DNA of 64,000 nucleotides from Pseudomonas svalbardensis (lineage in GTDB: Bacteria; Pseudomonadota; Gammaproteobacteria; Pseudomonadales; Pseudomonadaceae), in NCBI RefSeq assembly GCF_030053115.1, contig NZ_CP125619.1:3049501-3113500 (forward strand). Reading direction: 5' to 3'. The position numbers were made by a program, and so were the translations under genes. The notes under the pieces were generated by a model, which did not search any database, was not told the origin of the DNA, and worked only from the letters and a program-made list of their open reading frames with translations. Below are positions 1 to 8,925 of this stretch, piece by piece. The stretch's first letter is position 1. Each line of letters opens with the position of its first letter.

Positions 1-380
1 AAAGCGCAGTGTTGCTCGCTCCAATGATCGATCCCAACGAGCACAGCTGCGGTACGGTCAGACCTCATGGCGCGATAGAACTTGCGCATCCTGAGGAAGG
101 TTTGTTCATTGTTGGGATGAAGAGCTATGGTCGGGCGCCTACGTTCTTGTTGATGACTGGGTATGAGCAAGTTCGCTCTGTCGTCGCGGCGCTGGCGGGT
201 GATTGGGATGCGGCCAAAAGGGTTGAGCTGATCCTCCCGGAAACGGGCATTTGCAACTCGGATTTCGATGAAGTCGATGATCGCTTAAAGGCTTCGGCAA
301 GTCAGACGTCTTGTTGTGGCACCGGAGAGACAATCCTTGAGGCCGCGCCTCGTACCTCGCCGGGTTGTTGCAAAGCCTAG
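1..380 (+). CDS. C-terminal part of a FAD/NAD(P)-binding flavoprotein, cut by the window edge
   Basis: The reading frame is open from the first bases, so the true start lies upstream. The visible stretch (GLFIVGMKSYGRAPTFLL, then a GYEQVRSVVAALAGDW-like helix) resembles the C-terminal end of flavin-dependent NAD(P)-binding oxidoreductases found beside arsenic resistance genes in Pseudomonas (ArsO-like or generic flavoproteins). The tail carries three cysteines, two of them adjacent (TSCCGTG), and a terminal PGCCKA, which could bind a thiophilic metalloid, although that is inference. A GC-rich hairpin follows the stop, and 320 bp separate it from the arsenate reductase gene, so it is probably a separate transcription unit from the ars operon. 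Confidence 0.6.
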   Translation, partial: SAVLLAPMIDPNEHSCGTVRPHGAIELAHPEEGLFIVGMKSYGRAPTFLLMTGYEQVRSVVAALAGDWDAAKRVELILPETGICNSDFDEVDDRLKASASQTSCCGTGETILEAAPRTSPGCCKA

Positions 381-393
381 TGCGCAGCAACCG

Positions 394-421
394 AACCCGC
401 CCTCGATGACCGGGGCGGGTT
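394..421 (+). terminator. GC-rich hairpin after the flavoprotein gene
   Basis: A nine-base stem (AACCCGCCC paired with GGGCGGGTT) around a ten-base loop lies 13 bp after the stop codon. No T-run follows immediately, so it may be a weak or Rho-assisted terminator rather than a classical intrinsic one. Confidence 0.45.
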
Positions 422-662
422 AGGGGCGACCTTCTTATTTTCTTTTGCACGTCCAGGTAGTCCTTGAACCAAGGAGCGACCTATTTCTGCGTGAGTGACA
501 GATTCATTACAGAAACCATATATACACCACCGCAGATATTTGAAGAGACACGGAAGGCTGGCTAGCGTCTTAATACACAGTTTTCATTGAAGGTGCTGGG
601 AGGAGTCCAATCGTTTTGATGGATTAATGGGTCGTTTGCTCTTTACCTTGCATGCGGAAAAA

Positions 663-686
663 CATATATTCGTTAAACCGCATATG
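663..686 (+). promoter_or_regulatory. Candidate operator/promoter of the ars operon
   Basis: An imperfect inverted repeat with CATAT/ATATG arms lies 15-39 bp upstream of the first arsC start and in front of all ars genes. ArsR repressors usually bind short AT-containing inverted repeats at such positions. The motif is short, so this is only a candidate. The rest of 381-701 shows nothing else I can name. Confidence 0.25.
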
Positions 687-701
687 AGCTGAGGCTTCAC
701 A

Positions 702-1115
702 ATGACCAGCAAAGCCCGTGTCCTGTTCGTCTGTACTGCCAACGCTGCGCGCTCCCAGTTGGCCCAAGCGTTGCTGAGGCATACCGATTCGGAGCATTTC
801 GAGGCGTTTAGCGCCGGCACAACTCCGACTCAGGTAGATCCGCGCACCTTCGAGGCGCTATCACACATCGGTGTGAGCACCGAAGGATTACGTAGCAAGT
901 CGATAGACGAGTTCCGTGATGAGCGTTTCGATTACGTCATCACCTTGTGTGATAAAGCCGCAGCGGAATGCCTGTCTTTACCTGGAGCCGGTGAAGCATT
1001 GGCCTGGAGTTTTGAGGACCCGGTCACCAGCACCAAACCCGATGCCTTCCGTCACACCCTTCACGAAATTCATGAGCGCATCAAGATGTTCGTCTTGGTC
1101 AAAAACAAACACTGA
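702..1115 (+). CDS. arsC: Arsenate reductase, low-molecular-weight phosphatase type (first copy)
   Basis: 137 residues with the LMW-PTP phosphate-binding loop CTANAARS (C11 to R17) near the N-terminus and two further cysteines at C83 and C90. This three-cysteine pattern matches thioredoxin-coupled ArsC enzymes (C10/C82/C89 in Bacillus/Staphylococcus), which reduce arsenate to arsenite through a disulfide relay in the cytoplasm. A GAGG-like ribosome site precedes the ATG. arsR follows after 9 bp, so the two are probably cotranscribed. A second, longer ArsC lies downstream of arsR; the two are clearly diverged, not a recent duplication. The usual DP dipeptide of the family is seen as EDPVTS near residue 107. 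A plain LMW phosphatase is the only realistic alternative and the context argues against it. Confidence 0.88.
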   Translation: MTSKARVLFVCTANAARSQLAQALLRHTDSEHFEAFSAGTTPTQVDPRTFEALSHIGVSTEGLRSKSIDEFRDERFDYVITLCDKAAAECLSLPGAGEALAWSFEDPVTSTKPDAFRHTLHEIHERIKMFVLVKNKH

Positions 1116-1124
1116 GAAAACGAT

Positions 1125-1496
1125 ATGGCTGACCATCTGACACCGACCACTGTTTTCAAATGCCTGGCTGACGACACTCGGGTCCGCACGATGATGCTCA
1201 TCACCCGTGAAGGAGAGCTTTGTGTTTGCGAGTTGACCTGCGCGTTGAACGAGAGTCAGCCAAAAATCTCCAGGCACCTGGCGCAACTGCGTACTTGCGG
1301 CCTATTGTCGGACCGTCGGCAAGGCCAATGGGTGTATTACCGACTGCACCCGAATCTCCCTGATTGGGTTCATCAAGTGCTGACCACCGTGCTGGAAAGC
1401 AACAAGCACTGGTTGAGCCCTGATGCCAAACGCCTTGATGAAATGGGTGACCGTCCTGAACGGGCAGCCGTGTGCTGTGAAAGCAAAATCGCCTGA
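1125..1496 (+). CDS. arsR: ArsR-family arsenite-responsive repressor
   Basis: 123-residue winged-helix SmtB/ArsR protein. The ELCVCEL signature in the first recognition-helix region gives C33 and C35, with C39 close by, the classic trigonal As(III)-binding set of ArsR. The following SQPKISRHLAQLR segment is the DNA-reading helix. Two more cysteines (VCCES) sit at the extreme C-terminus. Binding of arsenite or antimonite is expected to release it from the ars promoter. It sits second in the operon, between two arsC genes, so it would autoregulate the whole set from the promoter upstream of 702. Confidence 0.93.
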   Translation: MADHLTPTTVFKCLADDTRVRTMMLITREGELCVCELTCALNESQPKISRHLAQLRTCGLLSDRRQGQWVYYRLHPNLPDWVHQVLTTVLESNKHWLSPDAKRLDEMGDRPERAAVCCESKIA

Positions 1497-1523
1497 TTCC
1501 GCCTTCGACCACGAGATCACTCG

Positions 1524-1994
1524 ATGAAAATCCTGTTCCTCTGCACTGCCAATAGCTGTCGCAGCATCCTCTGTGAAGCGGTCTTCAATCACTTGGCACC
1601 GGAAGGCATGAAAGCCTACAGCGCGGGCAGTCAGCCCAAAGGCGAAGTGCATCCGCTGAGTCTCAAGACTCTGGAAAACGCTGGTGTGTCGACGCTCGGG
1701 CTGTTCAGTAAGTCCAGCGATGTCCACGTGAACTTGGCACCTGATTTCGTCATCACGGTGTGCGACAAGGCTGCCGGTGAGGCCTGTCCGGTATTTTTCG
1801 GGCCGGCCACCAAGGCCCACTGGGGGCTGGCCGACCCCTCGGAATACCACGGAACTCAAGAAGAGATCGAGGCGGCTTTTGAAGCCACTTTGGAGCAGAT
1901 CAAAACCCGTATTGAAGCCTTCCTGGCTATACCGCTTGCCCAGCTGAGTGCCGAACAGCTCAAGGCAGAGCTGGCCCTGATTGGCACGCTGTAA
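1524..1994 (+). CDS. arsC: Arsenate reductase, low-molecular-weight phosphatase type (second copy)
   Basis: 156 residues with the P-loop CTANSCRS (C7 to R13) and cysteines C80 ([12 protein letters not shown]) and C88, matching the catalytic and two resolving cysteines of thioredoxin-linked arsenate reductases. The motif ADPSEYHG near residue 110 supplies the general acid aspartate. It is longer than the first ArsC, with an added C-terminal helix ([14 protein letters not shown]). It starts at an ATG 27 bp after arsR and is followed after 17 bp by the arsenite pump, a standard arsR-arsC-acr3-arsH order. Two arsenate reductases in one operon suggest dosage or different thiol partners. Confidence 0.92.
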   Translation: MKILFLCTANSCRSILCEAVFNHLAPEGMKAYSAGSQPKGEVHPLSLKTLENAGVSTLGLFSKSSDVHVNLAPDFVITVCDKAAGEACPVFFGPATKAHWGLADPSEYHGTQEEIEAAFEATLEQIKTRIEAFLAIPLAQLSAEQLKAELALIGTL

Positions 1995-2011
1995 CTACCG
2001 GAGCAAGGATC

Positions 2012-3085
2012 ATGAGTAAAAGCCGCCTTTCTTTCCTGGACCGATACCTGACCCTGTGGATTTTTCTTGCCATGGCCTTGGGCATCGGTTTGGGGAGCCT
2101 GTTCGAAGGCTGGCCGCAGTGGCTCAACAGTCTTTCTGTGGGCACAACCAACATCCCCATCGCTATCGGCTTGATCGTGATGATGTATCCGCCTCTGGCC
2201 AAGGTTCGTTATGAGGAACTGCCGGAGGTCTTCAAGGACAAGCGCATCCTCGTTTTGTCTTTGGTCCAGAACTGGGTGATAGGACCGGTGTTGATGTTCG
2301 CGCTGGCGATCATCTTCCTGCGGGACCAGCCGGAATACATGACCGGACTGATCCTGATCGGTCTGGCTCGTTGCATCGCGATGGTGCTGGTCTGGAACCA
2401 GATCGCGGGTGGCAACAATCAGTACGTCGCCGGGTTGGTGGCGTTCAACAGCATCTTCCAGATCCTGTTTTTCAGTGTGTATGCCTGGGTCTTCCTTGGG
2501 TTGTTGCCGCCGCTGTTCGGGCTGGAAGGCAGTGTGATTGAGACCAGCTTTGTCAGCATTGCCGAGTCGGTCCTGATCTACCTGGGTGTGCCGTTCCTGG
2601 CAGGCTTCCTGACCCGCAGGATCCTCATCGCCCGTAAAGGCGAAGCTTGGTTCCAGGAACGCTTCATTCCGAAGATCAGCCCGCTGACGCTGGTGGCACT
2701 GCTGTTGACCATCGTGGCCATGTTCAGCCTCAAGGGTGACGTAGTGCTGCAATTGCCGCTGGATGTGTTGCGCATTGCGATCCCCCTGACGATCTACTTC
2801 GTGGTGATGTTCTTCATCAGCTTCTGGATGGGCAAGCTGCTCAAGGCTGATTATCCACGCACCACTGCACTGGCTTTCACAGCCGCGAGCAACAACTTCG
2901 AACTGGCGATTGCCGTGGCCATTGCCACCTTCGGCCTGGCTTCCCCGGTCGCCTTCGCCACGGTGATTGGTCCGCTGGTGGAAGTGCCGGTACTGATTTC
3001 TCTGGTCGGTGTTGCTCTCTGGTTGAAACGCCGTTGGTTCGATGAATCCAAGAGCGCCATTGCGCAGGACAAAGACTATGTTTGA
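2012..3085 (+). CDS. arsB: Acr3-family arsenite efflux permease
   Basis: 357 residues with about ten hydrophobic segments, a member of the Acr3/bile-arsenite-riboflavin transporter superfamily rather than the ion-transporter-like ArsB. The segment [13 protein letters not shown] holds the conserved transmembrane cysteine (C121), and [16 protein letters not shown] near residue 290 is the second family signature. It exports As(III), using the proton motive force, from the cytoplasm where the ArsC enzymes make it. The AGCAAGGA ribosome site lies 8 bp before the ATG. Its stop codon overlaps the arsH start by 8 bp, indicating coupled translation. In many annotations the gene is called acr3 or arsB interchangeably. 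Confidence 0.93.
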   Translation: MSKSRLSFLDRYLTLWIFLAMALGIGLGSLFEGWPQWLNSLSVGTTNIPIAIGLIVMMYPPLAKVRYEELPEVFKDKRILVLSLVQNWVIGPVLMFALAIIFLRDQPEYMTGLILIGLARCIAMVLVWNQIAGGNNQYVAGLVAFNSIFQILFFSVYAWVFLGLLPPLFGLEGSVIETSFVSIAESVLIYLGVPFLAGFLTRRILIARKGEAWFQERFIPKISPLTLVALLLTIVAMFSLKGDVVLQLPLDVLRIAIPLTIYFVVMFFISFWMGKLLKADYPRTTALAFTAASNNFELAIAVAIATFGLASPVAFATVIGPLVEVPVLISLVGVALWLKRRWFDESKSAIAQDKDYV

Positions 3086-3794
3086 TGACGATATCCCCCA
3101 ACTCGATACCGAACTGGTTGATCTCCCATCGGCTGACAAACTCGGTATCGAAAAGACCTCCATCCACAAGCCGCGCATTTTGCTGCTGTACGGGTCGACC
3201 CGTGAGCGCTCCTTCAGCCGCCTGTTGGTAGAGGAAGCCGCTCGACTGCTGGAGCACTTCGGCGCCGAGGCGCGGGTTTTCAATCCGTCAGGTTTGCCGC
3301 TGCCAGATGACGCCCCCGATAATCATCCTCGGGTTCAGGAACTGCGCGAGCTGATGCTGTGGTCCGAGGGGCAGGTCTGGTGCTCTCCAGAACGTCACGG
3401 TTCCATGAGCGCGGTCTTCAAAGCGCAGATCGACTGGGTCCCGCTGGCGATGGGCGCGGTACGCCCAACCCAGGGCAAAACCCTAGCCGTCATGCAGGTG
3501 TGCGGCGGCTCGCAGTCGTTCAACGTGGTCAATCAGCTGCGTGTGCTGGGACGTTGGATGCGCATGTTCACCATCCCCAACCAATCCTCCGTACCGAAGG
3601 CCTATATGGAATTCGACGACAACGGCCGGATGAAACCTTCTCCGTTCTACGACCGTGTCGTTGATGTGATGGAAGAGTTGGTGAAATTCACTCTGCTGCT
3701 TCGTGACCGCCAGGGCTATCTGGTTGATCGTTATTCCGAGCGCAAAGAGTCAGCGGAAGAACTCATGAAACGTGTCAATCAGCGCTCCATCTGA
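3078..3794 (+). CDS. arsH: ArsH, NADPH-dependent FMN oxidoreductase of the arsenic operon
   Basis: 238 residues starting at the ATG that overlaps the end of the arsenite pump gene. A longer in-frame start at 3042 would lie inside that gene and is unlikely. The core is a flavodoxin-like NADPH:FMN reductase: [14 protein letters not shown] is the FMN phosphate-binding loop and [18 protein letters not shown] the ArsH-specific segment. Family knowledge: ArsH oxidises trivalent methylated and aromatic arsenicals to less toxic pentavalent forms and can reduce other substrates. Position directly after acr3 and before the phosphatase gene fits an operon member. Confidence 0.93.
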   Translation: MFDDDIPQLDTELVDLPSADKLGIEKTSIHKPRILLLYGSTRERSFSRLLVEEAARLLEHFGAEARVFNPSGLPLPDDAPDNHPRVQELRELMLWSEGQVWCSPERHGSMSAVFKAQIDWVPLAMGAVRPTQGKTLAVMQVCGGSQSFNVVNQLRVLGRWMRMFTIPNQSSVPKAYMEFDDNGRMKPSPFYDRVVDVMEELVKFTLLLRDRQGYLVDRYSERKESAEELMKRVNQRSI

Positions 3795-3806
3795 GGATTT
3801 TTCAAC

Positions 3807-4319
3807 GTGCAACAACACCCATATTCCGTACTGCCCCTGGCACAGTTCAAAGGCCAGTTGATCTTCACCCCGTGCCCAGGCACGAAGGGCACCAAGCCTT
3901 TCGAGGCGTTACAAACCCTTAAGGACGCGGGGGCATCGGCGCTGCTGACGCTGATGCCGACTGAGGAGTTGCTTCAGAACGAGATCGACGTACTGCCCGA
4001 AGAGTGCCAAATGCTTGGCATCGAGTGGTTTCACCTGCCAGTAGAAGACGACCAGGCTCCTGGCGAAGCATTTAAAGCCGCGTGGGAACAGCACCATCCG
4101 CGACTCAAGCAACTGTTGGCCGAAGGAAAAACCATTGCCGTCCATTGCAAGGGCGGTTCGGGCCGTACCGGTTTGGTCGCCGCTCAACTGTTGATCGAGA
4201 GCGGTGTGCCATTCAGCGTTGCCATCCGCGATGTTCAGTCGTTGCGTCCGCGTGCCATTCAACATCCTGCCCATATCGAATACATCGGCCAGTTCGACAC
4301 CCAGTCGAACTCCCACTGA
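3807..4319 (+). CDS. Dual-specificity/tyrosine phosphatase-like protein of the ars operon
   Basis: 170 residues beginning with GTG 12 bp after arsH. It carries the cysteine phosphatase signature [10 protein letters not shown] (C114 to R120), and an acidic pair at D81/D82 could supply the general acid. Such phosphatase-like proteins recur in Pseudomonas ars operons that also contain the GAPDH/ArsJ pair. The role is not settled: it could hydrolyse a phospho- or arseno-ester, act as an additional arsenate-handling enzyme, or be regulatory. It lacks the resolving cysteines of LMW-type ArsC, so simple arsenate reduction by the same mechanism is less likely. Cotranscription with neighbours is suggested by 12 and 23 bp spacers. 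Confidence 0.85.
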   Translation: MQQHPYSVLPLAQFKGQLIFTPCPGTKGTKPFEALQTLKDAGASALLTLMPTEELLQNEIDVLPEECQMLGIEWFHLPVEDDQAPGEAFKAAWEQHHPRLKQLLAEGKTIAVHCKGGSGRTGLVAAQLLIESGVPFSVAIRDVQSLRPRAIQHPAHIEYIGQFDTQSNSH

Positions 4320-4342
4320 CAACAGATACGGAGCACAACAAC

Positions 4343-5347
4343 ATGACTATCAAAGTTGGCATCAATGGTTTTGGTCGGATCGGTCGCCTCGCTCTGCGAG
4401 CGGCCTGGAGCTGGCCAGAGTTCGAGTTCGTGCAGATCAATGATCCGGCAGGCGATGCAGTAACCCATGCACACCTGATCAACTTCGACTCTGTGCATGG
4501 TCGTTGGCACAACGAAGCCAGCGCAGAGGGCGATCATGTGGTGATTGGCGGCAAGCGCATCAAGGTCACCGCCAACAAGGCGATTGCCGACACCGATTGG
4601 TCGGGCTGCGATCTGGTGATCGAAGCCAGCGGCAAGATGAAAACCGTGGAGGTGTTGCAGGCCTATCTGGATCAGGGCGTTAAGCGTGTGGTGGTCTGCG
4701 CTCCGGTGAAGGAAAAAGGCGCGTTGAACGTCGTCATGGGCGTCAACCATCAGCTGTTCAAACCGGCGGAACATCGCATCGTCACCGCTGCGTCGTGCAC
4801 CACCAACTGCCTGGCGCCCGTGGTGAAAGTCATCCACGAAAAACTGGGTATTCGTCACGGTTCGATCACCACCATCCACGACCTGACCAATACCCAAAGC
4901 ATCCTCGATCAGCCGCACAAGGATCTGCGGCGGGCGCGTGCTTCGGGCATGAGCCTGATTCCGACCAGTACCGGCTCGGCCACTGCAATTGCCGAAATCT
5001 TCCCAGAGCTGCGTGGGCGTCTGAATGGTCACGCGGTACGCGTACCGCTGGCCAACGCTTCGCTGACCGATTGTGTCTTCGAGGTCGAGCGTGCCACCAC
5101 TGTCGAGGAGGTGAATCAACTTCTCAAGGACGCTTCCGAGAACGAGCTAAAAGACATCCTCGGTTTCGAGGAGCGTCCGCTGGTGTCCATCGACTACCGT
5201 ACCGACCCGCGTTCGTCGATCATCGATGCGCTGTCGACCATGGTTATCAATGGCACCCAGGTCAAACTTTACGCTTGGTACGACAACGAGTGGGGCTATG
5301 CCAACCGCACCGTCGAACTGGCCAAAATGGTTGGTCTGGCAGTCTGA
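4343..5347 (+). CDS. gapdh: Glyceraldehyde-3-phosphate dehydrogenase paired with ArsJ
   Basis: 334 residues from the ATG at 4343; the open frame extends upstream over the phosphatase gene but the NAD-binding start ([12 protein letters not shown]) fixes the true N-terminus. SCTTN with catalytic C152 and WYDNEWGY near the C-terminus are intact. With arsenate in place of phosphate the enzyme yields 1-arseno-3-phosphoglycerate, which the adjacent ArsJ exports and which then falls apart outside the cell, a known arsenate detoxification route. The 9 bp gap to arsJ and location inside an ars operon favour this role over central glycolysis. Confidence 0.93.
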   Translation: MTIKVGINGFGRIGRLALRAAWSWPEFEFVQINDPAGDAVTHAHLINFDSVHGRWHNEASAEGDHVVIGGKRIKVTANKAIADTDWSGCDLVIEASGKMKTVEVLQAYLDQGVKRVVVCAPVKEKGALNVVMGVNHQLFKPAEHRIVTAASCTTNCLAPVVKVIHEKLGIRHGSITTIHDLTNTQSILDQPHKDLRRARASGMSLIPTSTGSATAIAEIFPELRGRLNGHAVRVPLANASLTDCVFEVERATTVEEVNQLLKDASENELKDILGFEERPLVSIDYRTDPRSSIIDALSTMVINGTQVKLYAWYDNEWGYANRTVELAKMVGLAV

Positions 5348-5356
5348 GGAGCGGTC

Positions 5357-6577
5357 ATGAAAGCGTTGTCTGCCCTCGCTCCGGAAGTGCGGCAGTACCT
5401 GCTCGTGACGGGCAATTACTGGGCCTTCACCCTCACCGATGGCGCTCTGCGCATGTTGGTGGTGCTGCACTTTCACGCGTTGGGCTACAGCCCACTGCAA
5501 ATCGCGGCGTTGTTTCTGTTCTACGAACTCTTTGGTGTGATCACCAACCTGGTGGGTGGCTACCTCGGCGCCCGGCTGGGCCTGAACCGAACCATGAACA
5601 TTGGGTTGGGCATCCAGGTCGCGGCGCTGTTGATGCTGACGGTACCGGTAGCCTGGCTAACCATCCCGTGGGTGATGGGCGCTCAGGCGCTGTCGGGGAT
5701 TGCCAAAGACCTGAACAAGATGAGTGCCAAAAGCTCCATCAAGCTTCTGGTTCCTGATGGGCAGCAGGGCAAGCTCTACCAGTGGGTGGCGATCCTCACC
5801 GGCTCGAAGAACGCACTCAAGGGCGTCGGCTTCTTTCTTGGTGGAGCCTTGCTGGCCTTCATCGGCTTCAAGGGCGCGTTGCTGGCCATGGCGGGTGTCC
5901 TGGGGCTGATCTGGATCAGCAGCTTGCTCTTGTTGAAGAAGGACCTGGGCAAAGCGAAAGCCAAGCCCAAATTTCGCGACATCCTATCCAAGAGCCGGGC
6001 GATCAATATCCTCTCAGCGGCGCGGATGTTTCTGTTCGGTGCCCGCGATGTCTGGTTTGTGGTGGCCTTGCCGGTCTACCTGAGCAGCGTGTTCGGCTGG
6101 GATTTCTGGAAGGTCGGTGGATTCCTCGCAGCCTGGGTGATCGGCTACGGCATCGTGCAATCGTTCGCGCCGCGAATCACCGGCAAGAAACGGGGGCATG
6201 TTCCTGACGGCCGCGCTGCGCTTCTGTGGGCGCTTGCTCTGGCAGGCCTGCCCGCAGCAATTGCTTTGGGACTGAACACCGGGTTGTCGCAACAGGGGGG
6301 GCTCTTAGGCGGATTGATGGTCTTTGGTGCGCTGTTTGCGGTGAACTCCTCGCTGCACAGCTACCTGATTGTGTCCTACGCCAAGGAAGACGGCGTATCG
6401 CTGGATGTGGGGTTTTATTACATGTCGAACGCTATGGGACGGTTGATAGGCACGGTGCTTTCCGGCTGGGTTTATCAAGTGTATGGGCTGGGGGCGTGCT
6501 TATGGATATCGAGTGCATTCGTGCTGTTCGCAGCTTTGATTTCGATTGCATTGCCTCGTCACGCGTTTAGTGAATGA
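5357..6577 (+). CDS. arsJ: ArsJ, organoarsenical efflux permease (MFS)
   Basis: 406-residue major facilitator protein with about twelve hydrophobic segments. The start ATG lies 9 bp after the GAPDH stop behind a GAGGAG ribosome site. Features include LTDGALRMLVVLHFHALGYSP near the N-terminus and the AKDLNKMSAKSSIKL loop, both typical of ArsJ. It exports 1-arseno-3-phosphoglycerate made by the preceding GAPDH, giving resistance to pentavalent arsenic. It is the last gene of the operon; immediately downstream the DNA becomes a patchwork of gene fragments, so the right border of the ars block is about 6.58 kb. Confidence 0.92.
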   Translation: MKALSALAPEVRQYLLVTGNYWAFTLTDGALRMLVVLHFHALGYSPLQIAALFLFYELFGVITNLVGGYLGARLGLNRTMNIGLGIQVAALLMLTVPVAWLTIPWVMGAQALSGIAKDLNKMSAKSSIKLLVPDGQQGKLYQWVAILTGSKNALKGVGFFLGGALLAFIGFKGALLAMAGVLGLIWISSLLLLKKDLGKAKAKPKFRDILSKSRAINILSAARMFLFGARDVWFVVALPVYLSSVFGWDFWKVGGFLAAWVIGYGIVQSFAPRITGKKRGHVPDGRAALLWALALAGLPAAIALGLNTGLSQQGGLLGGLMVFGALFAVNSSLHSYLIVSYAKEDGVSLDVGFYYMSNAMGRLIGTVLSGWVYQVYGLGACLWISSAFVLFAALISIALPRHAFSE

Positions 6578-6638
6578 CTGCTTTTGGCCGATTTCGGCCC
6601 GTCATGACTGATGGAAATCCACGACTCATAGCGGTCAA

Positions 6639-6835
6639 GAGTTTGCTGTCGATTGCTAGATTACACACAGCCACGCCCCGGGTTTTGTATGCTAGCTCAA
6701 GCTTCACTCGAGTCGCCCAGGTATCCCTGAGCCGGAGTGGCGCTTTTTGCCCCACGAGCTTTCCTTTGTTCCAGGGCGCCCGGCTCGAATCTTGGTTACG
6801 GTCATGGTTCGTCCTCCGTCTGAATGAAGGACTAG
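6639..6835 (-). pseudogene. Fragment of a tyrosine recombinase, duplicate of the 5' part of the gene at 7322-7942
   Basis: The minus strand encodes PWNKGKLVGQKAPLR, then a diverged stretch ending in NLAIDSKL, closely matching the N-terminus of the intact recombinase at 7322-7942. The shared DNA continues into the upstream region (tcatggttcgtcctcc here, tcatggctcgtcctcc there). The initiating ATG is out of frame with the conserved part, and everything after DSKL is gone. It is a dead partial copy in the same orientation as the intact gene, about 1.1 kb away. Confidence 0.75.
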
Positions 6836-6947
6836 AGTGCATGTCCAACGGAACTGACCGCTGACCGCCCTAAGTGAGCATTCACCGGGATCTGGCCCAA
6901 TATTTAAGCCGATATCATTCAAGAACTTACAAACCTCGTAGAAAAAC

Positions 6948-7116
6948 ATGAATCGTCGTAAAAAAATAAATCAGTTATTAAAGGCTCACGCCAAAAAGGC
7001 TAGTGCCAAATTGGCACCGGGGGCCGCCAAGCAAGTCTAAATACATTAGTAAAGCTGGCCGATTGAAGCTGGCTGCTGAATCCAGTCACGACTCAATCAT
7101 TTCCTCAGAGAGCTGA
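6948..7116 (+). pseudogene. DUF2986-type small basic protein, frameshifted
   Basis: From the ATG at 6948 the frame reads MNRRKKINQLLKAHAKKA and continues to a stop at 7038-7040. A shift of one frame just before that stop restores SKYISKAGRLKLAAE, running to a stop at 7114-7116. Together these match the layout of the small Lys-rich DUF2986 proteins of gammaproteobacteria (N-terminal RRKKI, then YISKA). One indel near 7030 therefore breaks the gene. It lies between the two recombinase copies. Function of the family is unknown. Confidence 0.6.
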
Positions 7117-7321
7117 TCTATGTAGCTTAAGCACCACCGGAATTTACAAATTTGATTGGGCTATTCAATCCGATGGCACGTACCGCGAGGACGCGGCCTA
7201 ACAATTCATTTATGCCGAAACCCCTTCGCGGCTCTGAATCGAACCAGATTCCCTCGGTACATTCGACTGCCTGCTTTTGGCCGGATAGCGACGGTCAAGC
7301 ATCGACCGTCACTATGGATGG

Positions 7322-7942
7322 TCAGACTTCCGTTTGTTCCGCCATTTCCAGGGCATCATCTACCTCGATTCCCAGGTATCTGATGGTGCTTTCAAGCTTC
7401 GTATGACCAAGCAGAAGCTGGACCGCTCTCAGGTTCTTCGTCCTGCGATAGATCAGCGATGCCTTGGTTCGCCGTAGTGTGTGAGTACCGTACATGGTTG
7501 GGTCAAGACCAATGGCTGTCACCCACGCTTTGACTATTCGAGCGTACTGCCTGGTGGAAAGATGGTCTGAAGCGTGCAATCGGGTCGGAAACAAGAAGTC
7601 CTCGCTGCGGAGGTGCGCCTGATGCATCCACGCCTCCAAAACCGTTCGGGTTTGCTCAGTGATTTCAAATTGCACGGGGTGCTGAGTTTTCTGCTGCATC
7701 ACGATGGCCCGTGAGGAAACATGCTCCCCATGGGCGATGTCTCGGACTCGCAGCTTGGTTAAGTCACAGGCACGTAGCTTGCTGTCGATGGCCAAGTTGA
7801 AGAGTGCTAAATCACGTGTCTTCTCCGCGAGCTGGAGTCTGACCCGGATGGCCCAGATATCTCTGACTCGGAGGGGGGCTTTCTGCCCGACAAGCTTTCC
7901 CTTGTTCCAAGGCTGATGGCTGTATTTTGCAATAATGTTCAT
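7322..7942 (-). CDS. Small tyrosine recombinase/integrase
   Basis: 206 residues, shorter than phage integrases because the arm-binding domain is minimal. Box I (KLRACDLTKLRVRDI) supplies the first catalytic Arg, THTLRRTKASLIYRR contains the H-x-x-R pair, and LLGHTKLESTIRYLGI contains the late His and the nucleophilic Tyr. All key residues are present, so it may be active. A truncated copy lies 0.5 kb downstream of its stop, hinting at tandem insertion of related elements at this site beyond arsJ. Closest type by eye: the short integrases common as orphan genes in Pseudomonas accessory regions. Confidence 0.85.
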   Translation of the reverse strand: MNIIAKYSHQPWNKGKLVGQKAPLRVRDIWAIRVRLQLAEKTRDLALFNLAIDSKLRACDLTKLRVRDIAHGEHVSSRAIVMQQKTQHPVQFEITEQTRTVLEAWMHQAHLRSEDFLFPTRLHASDHLSTRQYARIVKAWVTAIGLDPTMYGTHTLRRTKASLIYRRTKNLRAVQLLLGHTKLESTIRYLGIEVDDALEMAEQTEV

Positions 7943-8157
7943 GGCTCGTCCTCCACGTTGAGGGAGGACAAGGGTGGATCAGTCACAACGAGTGGTGGTC
8001 GCTATTCGACCCTATGCAGACATTCGCTAAGTTGCAGGGTGGCTAAGGATTTTAGCGACCATTCCAACCCGCTGCCGGAAGCGGGCAGACTACTGCGAGG
8101 CATGAGCGAGTACGCGAAGCTTTAAGTGATCGGGTGCGGCCTCTATGGGCTTCGCTG

Positions 8158-8574
8158 TTACTCCGTGGTGAATTGCCGCTCGACGTATCGAGCGAAGCGG
8201 TTAAGGACGATTTGCCATTCCTCGCGCTGCTGATCTTCCGGTTGCGTTGATTCGGCGTCGAAGGTCTGACGAATCGTGACGCCCTTGTCAGATTCGACAA
8301 AATCTAATCGAACCACGCGGCCGTCGTTGTCTCGAAATTCAATCAGTCGGTTTAGCTCTATCTGCGTGTAGGTGGCAGCGAAGTCGAATCCCAGACCGCC
8401 GTCATTGGCTTCAATGCGCAACAAAAGCTTCCCGCCAACCTTCAGATCATTCGATGCCCTTGTGGTGTGCCAATCGTCAGAGGCGTCCCATTGCACGATG
8501 TCCTCGGGATTGTTGAAAGCTTGCCAAGTGTCAGCGATGGGAGCGGCAACGCTCGTTTCGATGTTGATTTTCAT
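8158..8574 (-). CDS. SRPBCC (AHSA1-type) domain protein
   Basis: 138 residues. The opening INIETSVAAPIADTWQAFNNPEDIVQW and the later VGGKLLLRIEA, FVESDKGVTIRQTFDAE and WQIVLNRFARYVE segments are characteristic of the activator-of-Hsp90-like START/SRPBCC fold, a helix-grip domain with a hydrophobic cavity. Soluble and cytoplasmic, no signal peptide. Ligand and role cannot be told from sequence; such proteins are often stand-alone stress or detoxification genes. Flanked by non-coding stretches of about 200 bp on both sides, so it is a single-gene unit. Confidence 0.8.
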   Translation of the reverse strand: MKINIETSVAAPIADTWQAFNNPEDIVQWDASDDWHTTRASNDLKVGGKLLLRIEANDGGLGFDFAATYTQIELNRLIEFRDNDGRVVRLDFVESDKGVTIRQTFDAESTQPEDQQREEWQIVLNRFARYVERQFTTE

Positions 8575-8925
8575 AATGTAATGACCATTTCTTTAGTTCA
8601 GCGAATGGAAGCACTGAATGACGATTGAGTTTATCGGTGAAGCACAACATTAATGCCTTGCCCTTGCTGGGTCAGCACTGAGCGGTGTTAGATAGCGCCT
8701 CCCGAAATGGCGGCTATTGGCCGTTTTCTGCCCCAGCGTGAAGTGCAGCAACGGATCACGCTTGGATGTTGTTGCATAAAAAAATGATACTGGTTACGAC
8801 GGCTGTTGCAGCGGGAACTTCAGGGTGCCAGTCAGGTCAATTGGGGCCCTGTATAGGAAATGCCGAGCAGCGCTGTGGTCTGTTTTACGGCAGTTCCGTC
8901 CGAGATCAGTCGAGTCCGCCCTCTG

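Noticed and set aside
1856..3283. Long minus-strand open frame (475 codons) opposite arsC, the arsenite pump and arsH
   Set aside because: It is a mirror of well-recognised plus-strand genes; composition is Gln/His/Arg-rich and has no motif.
4259..5119. 286-codon minus-strand frame opposite the GAPDH gene
   Set aside because: Shadow of the GAPDH gene, His/Arg-rich, no start signal.
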